From: an uncultured Bacilli bacterium
GTDB lineage: Bacteria; Bacillota_I; Bacilli_A; RF39; UBA660
DNA length: 27,548 nt
Reading direction: 5' to 3'
NCBI GenBank assembly: GCA_947628445.1
Contig: CANQZX010000005.1
Coordinates: 1 to 27,548, forward strand
Made by a program: the position numbers and the translations under genes. The notes under the pieces are model-generated. The model made no database searches, was not told the origin of the DNA, and saw nothing but the letters and a program-made list of their open reading frames with translations. Every line of letters begins with the position of its first letter. The first letter of the stretch is position 1. Below, piece after piece: positions 5,659 to 11,152 of the stretch.

Positions 5659-6637
5659 TATTTTTATACTATCTTTTTTCTTCGTGTCTCACGTTAAAGC
5701 CGGTTCTGTTGGTATTCGTTATCCTTATGTTGGCCTTTCTGTTGGCGGTAAGTCTTATTCTTTAGGCGATACTGTTCCTTTAGGTACAGGTTATACTCCC
5801 GCGACTATTAATTTTCACTGGCGTTCGGACTTTTATATGCAAGAACTTTTTAATGCTTATATTTCTGTTTGTACTAATGGTCCTAGTGGTACATTTAATT
5901 CATATTCTGGTCAATTAACTTTTATTGCTGAAATTGGCTCATGTAAGATTAATAATTCTTATAATGGTTCTTTAATGGTTTATCGTTTTGATTCTAATGT
6001 TTCCTCTTCTTTTGATTTCCATACAAATGATAATTTGGGCGAATATTATATTTTATATGATATGTCTTTTTCTAGTATTTATATGCTTTATAATACTTTT
6101 AGTTATGGTATTTATTTCGATATATTATCTGTTACTATTTTTCCTCAGTCTTCTACTGAATCTTTAGATTTTGAGGCTTCTTTAAAAACTTTAGGTCTTG
6201 TATCTACTTTAAGTAATTATTCTAGTAATACAACGTCTTTACTTACTCAAACTAATTCTAAGTTAGACGGTGTTAACTCTAATTTAAATGATTTAAAATC
6301 TAAACAAGACCAAACTAACTCTAAGTTAGACGAGGCTAATAAAAAGCAAGATGAGGCTAATAAAAAGTTGGACGATATGAATAATGCTGATATCTCTTCA
6401 GAAGATAAGGAACAACCTGATACTAGTAAATATGACGACTTTAAAGATACTGAGGATAGTTTAATGGATATTGCTAAACAGGCCGATATGGGTTCTATTG
6501 ATATTGGTATTGACGGCAATTCTAGTTCTTTTATTTGGGATACATTAACTAGTTTTCTTAAATCTCATAGTTCTGTGTTTGGTATGTTTATTGCTATTTT
6601 ATCTATTGGTATTATTAAATTGGCTTTAGGACGGTGA
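5630..6637 (+). CDS. pIII-like adsorption/minor coat protein
   Basis: The 335-aa product starts at ATG 5630, 10 nt after AAAGGA; an in-frame GTG at 5621 would sit on the ribosome site. It has a Sec signal peptide (MKKRIIFLFSIFILSFFFVS, cleavage likely after HVKA, residue 24). A beta-rich, Tyr/Ser/Asn-rich ectodomain follows, with two cysteines (in SVCTNG and GSCKIN) that could form a disulfide. Next is a coiled-coil made of repeated Asn-Ser/Lys-Lys-Leu-Asp units (about 205-250), then an acidic linker. The C-terminal membrane anchor is FGMFIAILSIGIIKLALGR. This secreted-stalk-anchor plan is that of pIII, the receptor-binding tip protein. The receptor is unknown; the ectodomain is probably the host-range determinant. 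It overlaps the Zot gene by 29 bp. Confidence 0.82.
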   Translation: MKKRIIFLFSIFILSFFFVSHVKAGSVGIRYPYVGLSVGGKSYSLGDTVPLGTGYTPATINFHWRSDFYMQELFNAYISVCTNGPSGTFNSYSGQLTFIAEIGSCKINNSYNGSLMVYRFDSNVSSSFDFHTNDNLGEYYILYDMSFSSIYMLYNTFSYGIYFDILSVTIFPQSSTESLDFEASLKTLGLVSTLSNYSSNTTSLLTQTNSKLDGVNSNLNDLKSKQDQTNSKLDEANKKQDEANKKLDDMNNADISSEDKEQPDTSKYDDFKDTEDSLMDIAKQADMGSIDIGIDGNSSSFIWDTLTSFLKSHSSVFGMFIAILSIGIIKLALGR

Positions 6638-6641
6638 TCTT

Positions 6642-6881
6642 TTGAAAGGTATTATTAATTTTTTTCATTTTTTATCGACTATTATAAAGACCGTTTTCGG
6701 TATGGTAATGGATATTATTTCTACTATCGGTATGGTATTCAAATATTTAATATCCATTGTGCAAATTGCTTTTGAAGTTATCGCTACTTTTCCGCCTTGG
6801 ATTAAAGCATTTGCTATTATAACGTTAAGTATTTCTATTGCTTATTTTGTAATTGGTAGAAATGCTGGAAAGAGTGATTAA
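6642..6881 (+). CDS. Small phage membrane protein (pVI-like candidate)
   Basis: A 79-aa protein beginning at TTG 6642. Its ribosome site GGTGAT overlaps the stop codon of the pIII-like gene. It is almost entirely hydrophobic, with three likely membrane or amphipathic helices (about 3-25, 27-50 and 54-72) and a short polar tail (GRNAGKSD). In inoviruses the gene after pIII is usually pVI, a hydrophobic protein of about 110 aa that joins pIII to the virion end. Position and hydrophobicity suggest that role; sequence identity to pVI cannot be claimed. Confidence 0.6.
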   Translation: MKGIINFFHFLSTIIKTVFGMVMDIISTIGMVFKYLISIVQIAFEVIATFPPWIKAFAIITLSISIAYFVIGRNAGKSD

Positions 6882-6883
6882 TT

Positions 6884-7174
6884 ATGGATATAACTTATTT
6901 TATGACTTGGTTTTTATCTCAAGTTGTTTCTATTTTTTCTCAAACTTTTAATATTATGGATAATATACAATTCATGGGCACTAGTTTGCTTAAAGTTTTA
7001 TTAACAATTATGATACTAGTCCCATTAATAACGGTAGTTTTAACTATTGGTCAGTCTGGTTCTGTTTTGGCGGAACGTAGTGAACAGGTACGAAGTAGTG
7101 AAAGTTATAAAACTCGTAAATTATCTAAAGCATTTAAAAAATCTGTAAGGAGGACTAAATTATCAAAAAGTTAA
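6884..7174 (+). CDS. Small phage membrane protein with basic tail
   Basis: A 96-aa protein, ATG 6884, two bases after the previous stop. An N-terminal amphipathic or hydrophobic region (1-30) is followed by a clear membrane helix (LLKVLLTIMILVPLITVVLT, about 36-55). The cytoplasmic tail is long and basic (KTRKLSKAFKKSVRRTKLSKS). The one-span plus basic-tail design recalls inovirus coat-associated proteins. No family recognised. Its 3' end overlaps the next gene and carries that gene's ribosome site (AAGGAGGA). Confidence 0.6.
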   Translation: MDITYFMTWFLSQVVSIFSQTFNIMDNIQFMGTSLLKVLLTIMILVPLITVVLTIGQSGSVLAERSEQVRSSESYKTRKLSKAFKKSVRRTKLSKS

Positions 7175-7653
7175 TTTTATTATTTTTATTAATTTTTATA
7201 CCTTTTAAGGTTCATGCTGCTACTTATTCTACAACAAATGATTTATTTGAGAATTCTTACACTAATAATTTAGTAGATATGGCTAATTCTCAAATAGAAA
7301 ATATAACAACTAAAAAGTTTGTTATTTTTCAAACTAACTATGATTATTATTTGGTTACTGCTAATGAATCCGATACTACTTTATCCGGTAACCGTATTAC
7401 AATGAATAATTCCAAAATTGTACGTGTTTTACGTTTACAAAATGGCTATAACTATTACTATGAATATTCTACAATTAATGAAAATACAACGACTATTAAT
7501 TTAAATAATATTATTATTTCTAATATTGATACTAGTAGGTCTATTAGTTCTACTAGGTTAGATAATTATATAACTAATAAAAATACGCAATTTACTCTAA
7601 TTTTTATTTTAGGTCTTGTTTTTGCGATATTTTTAACTAGGGAAAGGATTTAA
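7162..7653 (+). CDS. Secreted, C-terminally anchored phage protein with non-canonical start codon
   Basis: The frame opens just after an in-frame TAA (7156-7158). A strong ribosome site (AAGGAGG, 7147-7153) is followed by ATT (7159) and ATC (7162); no ATG, GTG or TTG is suitably placed. From ATC the protein begins with a textbook signal peptide (MKKLILLFLLIFIPFKVHA) cleaved before ATYS. The next ATG, at 7279, has no ribosome site and would lose the signal. The mature part is Asn/Thr/Tyr-rich and beta-prone, and ends in a membrane helix (LIFILGLVFAIFL) with a basic tail. It is probably a second surface or minor virion protein. AUU/AUC starts are rare but known (infC uses AUU/AUC). A sequencing error in ATG is the alternative. 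Confidence 0.68.
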   Translation: MKKLILLFLLIFIPFKVHAATYSTTNDLFENSYTNNLVDMANSQIENITTKKFVIFQTNYDYYLVTANESDTTLSGNRITMNNSKIVRVLRLQNGYNYYYEYSTINENTTTINLNNIIISNIDTSRSISSTRLDNYITNKNTQFTLIFILGLVFAIFLTRERI

Positions 7654-7654
7654 T

Positions 7655-7795
7655 ATGAATATTGAAGAAATTGCTGCTAATATGCTTACAGGTGAACCTA
7701 TTCATGACGGTATTGTCTTAGGTATTATCTTTGTATGCTTTTATTCTTTTTATAACGCTATATTTGGTGGCTTATTTAGTATTTTTAGAAAATGA
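7655..7795 (+). CDS. 46-aa membrane peptide, minor coat candidate
   Basis: ATG 7655 follows AAAGGA (7643-7648) and the frame ends at TGA 7793-7795. The product has a short polar N-terminus (MNIEEIAANMLTGEPIHD), one membrane helix (GIVLGIIFVCFYSFYNAIFG) and a small basic end (SIFRK). It is the last gene of the structural run, directly before a long hairpin. Its size and plan again match the tiny tip proteins of filamentous virions. Too short for family assignment. Confidence 0.6.
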   Translation: MNIEEIAANMLTGEPIHDGIVLGIIFVCFYSFYNAIFGGLFSIFRK

Positions 7796-7835
7796 TTTTA
7801 TTAGGTTGGTTATCATTATAACAACCTAATAAAAT
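7795..7835. repeat. 41-nt palindrome closing the structural gene run
   Basis: ATTTTATTAGGTTG (7795-7808) and CAACCTAATAAAAT (7822-7835) form a 14-bp perfect stem with a 13-nt loop. The first base is the last base of the preceding stop codon. No T-run follows, so it may be a packaging signal or single-strand origin rather than a plain terminator. Confidence 0.6.
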
Positions 7836-7848
7836 TATTGCTCGAGGT

Positions 7849-7866
7849 ATGGGCGAGATAGCCCAT
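7849..7866. repeat. Short GC-rich hairpin in the phage origin region
   Basis: ATGGGC (7849-7854) and GCCCAT (7861-7866) flank loop GAGATA, with a second mini-stem CGC-GAA-GCG at 7867-7875. It lies between the 41-nt palindrome and the nick-site hairpin, inside the 188-bp non-coding region. Confidence 0.5.
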
Positions 7867-7877
7867 CGCGAAGCGCT

Positions 7878-7913
7878 ACAAATAACCGCTACTACGACTA
7901 TAAGGTTATTTGT
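7878..7913 (+). other. Double-strand origin (dso) hairpin with pMV158-type nick site
   Basis: ACAAATAACC (7878-7887) and GGTTATTTGT (7904-7913) form a 10-bp stem. The 16-nt loop contains TACTACGAC at 7890-7898, identical to the conserved nick sequence of pMV158-family plasmids, cut between G and AC (7896/7897 here). The initiator gene of the same family lies just downstream, the usual plasmid arrangement. T6 at 7915-7920 means it may also act as a terminator for the structural operon. Confidence 0.82.
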
Positions 7914-7918
7914 GTTTT

Positions 7919-7947
7919 TTGTGCATCGTCTGGAAGGTGCATATATT
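7919..7947 (+). promoter_or_regulatory. Putative rep promoter
   Basis: TTGTGC (7919-7924), 17-bp spacer, TATATT (7942-7947). It starts directly after the origin hairpin and lies 36 bp before the rep ATG, so rep may be transcribed separately from the structural genes. Confidence 0.45.
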
Positions 7948-7983
7948 CGGGAAATTATTAAAAAATGGAGGTTTTTTTATAAT

Positions 7984-8574
7984 ATGGTTCAATTTTATAA
8001 AAAAGATTCTACATCTAGTGAGGAAATTGAAGAAAAACGTTATCGTAATTTTATGTTGTTGCTTTATCCGGAGTGGGGGAGTTATAAAGATTTATTACAA
8101 GATATAAAAGGTAGTTTTAAGAATTATGCTTATATAAAGCATATTCCCGAAGAAGAAGAGAAAAAGGAACACGTACATTTAATCTTAAGTCTTGATAATC
8201 CTAGAACTGAAAAATCTTTAGCAAAGCGTTTAGAAATTGACCCTAGATTTGTAAACCATATTAAATCTTTGCGAGGTTCTTGTAGGTATTTAGTACATGC
8301 TGATAATGAAGATAAATATCAATATGATTTAACACAAGTTATTGTTTCTAATTCTTTTAAAAATACTTATTTTAAAAGTTTTGACGATCTTTTAAGCGAA
8401 GAGGAAATATTGGACAATATTTATGGATTTATAAAAGATTATAAATCCATGGACCCAATACATCTAGAAATAGAACTTACAAAATATGTTTGTGCAAATG
8501 GTTTTGAAAGAGTATTTAAAAGGTATTACAATACGATAAGTAAAGCAATTATATTTTATTCTCGCCAGGATTAA
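7984..8574 (+). CDS. rep: Rolling-circle replication initiator, Rep_2 (pMV158 RepB) family
   Basis: The 196-aa protein starts at ATG 7984, after GGAGG (7967-7971); frames opening further upstream would run through the origin. It is close in length to pMV158 RepB (about 210 aa). The HUH metal motif is HVHLILSL (H63, H65). The catalytic tyrosine is most likely Y102 in RYLVHADNEDKYQYD, the family's signature motif. RNFMLLLYPEWGS matches the N-terminal family motif. The protein nicks the origin and becomes 5'-linked to start rolling-circle synthesis; the matching nick site is at 7890-7898. Most known inoviruses use other Rep types, so this is a plasmid-like module in a phage. The stop codon overlaps the first base of the right dif-like repeat. 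Confidence 0.88.
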   Translation: MVQFYKKDSTSSEEIEEKRYRNFMLLLYPEWGSYKDLLQDIKGSFKNYAYIKHIPEEEEKKEHVHLILSLDNPRTEKSLAKRLEIDPRFVNHIKSLRGSCRYLVHADNEDKYQYDLTQVIVSNSFKNTYFKSFDDLLSEEEILDNIYGFIKDYKSMDPIHLEIELTKYVCANGFERVFKRYYNTISKAIIFYSRQD

Positions 8575-8601
8575 GTTAACATAATATATATTATTCTGAA
8601 T
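8574..8601 (-). other. dif-like site (attR), XerC/XerD recombination site
   Basis: Read on the minus strand, the 28 bp are ATTCAGAATAA (XerC arm), TATATA (centre) and TTATGTTAACT (XerD arm). From memory, B. subtilis dif has the same centre plus XerD arm with a single difference (TTATGTAAACT). The XerC arm ends in the expected TAA and is partly palindromic with the XerD arm. This copy is the complete one; the copy at the other end of the prophage has an unrelated XerC arm. It is probably the chromosomal dif, regenerated on integration. Confidence 0.8.
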
Positions 8602-8852
8602 ATGATATTTTGGCTAAAGTATGGTAAATATTGCTAATTTTATTTAATACATTATTCATTATTAGATTCATTAGATACTTTCCTTACAAATGATCTAGGA
8701 TGCACGAACAAATTCAAATTAAAAACTTTGCAATTAAGATTTTAAATCTAATTTAAATATTTAAAATGTTTTATATAACCTTATAAATTTATAAGGTTTA
8801 ATTAATATACCTTATTAAATATAATATAAGGTATATATAACTTTATTCTCCT
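8602..8852. other. Non-coding region beside dif with stacked palindromes
   Basis: No plausible gene is seen. It holds AGATTT-T-AAATCT (8737-8749), a perfect 22-nt palindrome built from AACCTTATAAA and its complement (8777-8798), and an 11-bp stem, ATATACCTTAT (8805-8815) with ATAAGGTATAT (8826-8836). The last two share the core ACCTTAT. Confidence 0.55.
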
Positions 8853-8883
8853 ACTCCCCTCGTTACAGAGCAGGTAGGGGAGT
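8853..8883. terminator. GC-rich hairpin downstream of the PAP2 gene
   Basis: ACTCCCCT (8853-8860) and AGGGGAGT (8876-8883) form an 8-bp stem with a 15-nt loop, 5 bp after the end of the PAP2 gene. No clear T-run follows on the minus strand, so terminator function is tentative. Confidence 0.45.
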
Positions 8884-8888
8884 TTAAG

Positions 8889-9494
8889 CTAAAATTTAGG
8901 CTTAAAATAGGTTAAATAGCTATGAAAGATTAAATTAGATAAAATGATGGCTCCCAGACAATCTGAAGCAAAATGAGCTCCTAAATAGATGCGGGAAAAG
9001 ATAATAGCGAGAGCATATAATCCTAAGAAAAGTGATAATAAAAGACATTTAGTTTTCTTTAAAGTCCCCCACTCTTGCCAAATTACATAAATTAGGAAAC
9101 TAGCCAAGGTAACCGCAGCCATGGTATGACCACTGGGAAAACTATAACTTTTTTCAATTACTAAAGGAAGTATTGTTGGCCGGGGACGTTTTACCAAAAC
9201 TTTAATAATATTATTAATAATCGTCGTCACAATCATTAATATTGCTATGTCTTTACCCCTGCCCTTGGGTTTTAAAAGCCAAAATAAAATAATTGTGATG
9301 ATAATCATAAATAATGTATCACCAAAGGCGGTCACAATTTTAAGTATCAAGGTTAACCTTGAATTAATTAAAGGTGCTATCAAATGATAAATAAAAGCAT
9401 CAAGCTTATCCATCATTCCAGCTTGGACGAAAAAAATTAAGCCACCAAAAGCACAAATTAAACCAATATCAATTACTATGTCTTTTCTTTTCAT
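8889..9494 (-). CDS. PAP2-family membrane phosphatase
   Basis: A 201-aa integral membrane protein of the type 2 phosphatidic acid phosphatase superfamily, which dephosphorylates lipid phosphates such as undecaprenyl diphosphate, PgpB-type substrates or phosphatidate on the outer face of the membrane. All three motifs are present: KRPRP (102-106), SFPSGH (118-123) and SRIYLGAHFASD (167-178), with catalytic H123 and H174. About six hydrophobic helices are seen. Start ATG 9494 follows TAGGGG. It is the last gene of a minus-strand set with the Cys-rich secreted protein (5-bp gap) and the HTH regulator. Exact substrate unknown. Confidence 0.85.
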   Translation of the reverse strand: MKRKDIVIDIGLICAFGGLIFFVQAGMMDKLDAFIYHLIAPLINSRLTLILKIVTAFGDTLFMIIITIILFWLLKPKGRGKDIAILMIVTTIINNIIKVLVKRPRPTILPLVIEKSYSFPSGHTMAAVTLASFLIYVIWQEWGTLKKTKCLLLSLFLGLYALAIIFSRIYLGAHFASDCLGAIILSNLIFHSYLTYFKPKF

Positions 9495-9499
9495 AACCC

Positions 9500-10309
9500 C
9501 TACTCGATTACTTCACTTTTAACCCAGTAATACTTATTAGTTTTCGTATTTAATTTAAAGGTATGTTTATAGCGTTGTCCATATTTTTTAAGTAATTTAA
9601 CATCAACATCTTGCTTTTTTTGATACTTTTCAGTACATTTGGCATCACTTTTAGCCGTTGTATTGTTTAAATAGCACTTACCATCATGGATTTTTAAATA
9701 TAGATCGTAAATGTAAAAATAGTCATCTTTTTGGACTGTTTTTTTAACCACCCGATAGGTTTTAGGTTCTTCCATTGTCGAATAGACAATAGTTTCCGCT
9801 AAACCACAATAATATTTTTTATCAATATATCGACAAATAAGATTATCATCGACATTAAAATCAGGATAATCTTGCAATTCAACATTATACATTTGGCTTA
9901 AAACAGGGGCAATATCTGAGGGCGCAAACTCTTTTAAAGTACAGGTATCCCCTTCATAATTATCAGTCGCAAATTTTTTCTTTTGATATATGCAAATATT
10001 GCTTTTACTTTGGGCTTTTAAAGTCTTTTCCCCTACTTTATCTTGAATCGTTAGATAAGCACTACATAATTTAATTTGATCAGCTACATCTTTACTTTCA
10101 ATTTTTCCTTCGCCATAAGCATATAGACCTTCACAATAGGATAAATCATTACTACCTAAATAAGAATATAATTCATTAACTAAATCATTATCGACCTTAT
10201 TGTTGTTTTTGATAATTAGTAAAATCATAAAAGCCACCAAAAAAAGAACAATTCCCAGTAATAAAATATTAATTAATTTTGGTATTTTTATATTCTTATT
10301 TTTCTTCAT
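9500..10309 (-). CDS. Membrane-anchored extracytoplasmic protein with eight cysteines, unknown
   Basis: The 269-aa protein has a single N-terminal membrane anchor (LINILLLGIVLFLVAFMILL, about 12-31) after a basic start, so the rest should lie outside the cell. Eight cysteines are spread through the ectodomain (in SYCEG, KLCSA, NICIY, DTCTL, LICRY, YYCGL, GKCYL and AKCTE), an even number suited to four disulfides. The C-terminal half is Lys/Tyr-rich and beta-prone. No lipobox or catalytic motif is seen and I recognise no family. It starts two bases after the HTH regulator's stop, with AAAGG as ribosome site, so the two are co-transcribed. Confidence 0.65.
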   Translation of the reverse strand: MKKNKNIKIPKLINILLLGIVLFLVAFMILLIIKNNNKVDNDLVNELYSYLGSNDLSYCEGLYAYGEGKIESKDVADQIKLCSAYLTIQDKVGEKTLKAQSKSNICIYQKKKFATDNYEGDTCTLKEFAPSDIAPVLSQMYNVELQDYPDFNVDDNLICRYIDKKYYCGLAETIVYSTMEEPKTYRVVKKTVQKDDYFYIYDLYLKIHDGKCYLNNTTAKSDAKCTEKYQKKQDVDVKLLKKYGQRYKHTFKLNTKTNKYYWVKSEVIE

Positions 10310-10311
10310 TT

Positions 10312-11085
10312 TTAGACCTTTCGTGATTCAATTTCTGCAATTTTTTCAAATACTTCGACAGCATTACTTTCATTTATATCATTATAGCCTAGTTCTCTTA
10401 AGGCTTGAATCCGGACCGTCGTTAATTGTTGGGTCCGACTTAGTTTTTCTTCCTTTTTTTGTTCAATTTCTTGTAAAAATAACCGGTGATTTTCGATTAC
10501 TTTATCTTTGCTGGCATTGCCACTATTGTATAAAGATAAAGCTGTATATAAAATACCTTCAAAAGTAAATTGTTTATCCTCATCATATACATTTTCATCC
10601 GGTTTAATAAAGCCATTACTTTTAGCCATATAGGCCAACATATACTTAATTTCGGGAATATTATCTAGTGATTGTAAGAAATAATACAAGTATCTAATGG
10701 TATCCGCATTAGTTCCATCCGCATCTTCTTCTAATTTTTCTTTTAAAAGGAAAATTATATTATTTAAAAGTGAACGATTATCTTTAGTTAAACTATCCGT
10801 ACTAAAACTACATTCCGTTTCACTCGCCGCTTTCATGGTATTATTAAGTCTTTTTTCAACGCTCATTAAATAATCCGTATTAACTTGAATTTTATTAATG
10901 GTTTCCTCTTCCCCATCTTCAATATCTAAAAGTTGTAACAATAATAGCTTCTTTTCTTTCGGCCATTTGTCAAGAGAATCTAAAACTAAGTAATTATACA
11001 CCATTTGCCGCGAAACTCCTAAATATTTAGCTAGTTTAACTTTTGATACCCCTAATTCTTGTAATAATTCGTTTAATCTTTTCAC
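10312..11085 (-). CDS. XRE-type helix-turn-helix regulator with long C-terminal domain
   Basis: A 257-aa protein with an N-terminal helix-turn-helix (ELGVSKVKLAKYLGVSRQM, about 11-29). The remaining 190 residues are helical and charged, with no recognised domain; this could be a sensor or an oligomerisation region. The upstream region has a near-consensus promoter with a 13-bp palindrome between -35 and -10, consistent with autorepression. It heads the operon that continues with the Cys-rich secreted protein and PAP2 phosphatase, so it may control envelope functions. Specific target unknown. Confidence 0.75.
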   Translation of the reverse strand: MKRLNELLQELGVSKVKLAKYLGVSRQMVYNYLVLDSLDKWPKEKKLLLLQLLDIEDGEEETINKIQVNTDYLMSVEKRLNNTMKAASETECSFSTDSLTKDNRSLLNNIIFLLKEKLEEDADGTNADTIRYLYYFLQSLDNIPEIKYMLAYMAKSNGFIKPDENVYDEDKQFTFEGILYTALSLYNSGNASKDKVIENHRLFLQEIEQKKEEKLSRTQQLTTVRIQALRELGYNDINESNAVEVFEKIAEIESRKV

Positions 11086-11117
11086 TTACTAACCACTACC
11101 TATCTATTTACATCTTC

Positions 11118-11147
11118 ATTATACAAAACTTAACAGTTAAGTGTCAA
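11118..11147 (-). promoter_or_regulatory. Promoter and palindromic operator of the HTH operon
   Basis: Minus-strand -35 TTGACA (11147-11142, perfect), 18-bp spacer, -10 TATAAT (11123-11118, perfect). The spacer holds the 13-nt palindrome CTTAACTGTTAAG (11129-11141), well placed for a repressor to block the promoter. Confidence 0.72.
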
Positions 11148-11152
11148 CTTTT

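Larger units (their letters stand above)
3786..8590 (+). mobile_element. Inovirus-type (filamentous phage) prophage integrated at dif
   Basis: A 17-bp direct repeat, AGTTAACATAATATATA, occurs at 3786-3802 and 8574-8590, giving an excised genome of about 4788 bp. Between the copies lie a divergent repressor, a compact co-directional run of small genes, a pVIII-like coat protein, a Zot/pI assembly ATPase, a pIII-like adhesin, minor membrane proteins and a rolling-circle Rep with its origin. No integrase is encoded. The repeat matches the XerD arm and centre of Firmicutes dif, so host XerC/XerD probably integrate it. All major inovirus functions are visible without frameshifts, so it looks intact. 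Confidence 0.9.

Noticed and set aside
6247..6519. Minus-strand frame of 90 codons inside the pIII-like gene
   Set aside because: It is the mirror of the repetitive coiled-coil region and has no ribosome site or recognisable product.
7849..7983. Longer N-terminus for Rep beginning upstream of ATG 7984
   Set aside because: This part would encode the origin hairpins; a ribosome site and family start agree with ATG 7984.
10200..10568. Plus-strand frame across two minus-strand genes
   Set aside because: Phe/Leu-rich antisense shadow spanning a gene junction, no ribosome site. The same applies to plus-strand frames at 11043-11330, 14987-15175, 16326-16532, 17493-17690, 21416-21607 and 21938-22156.
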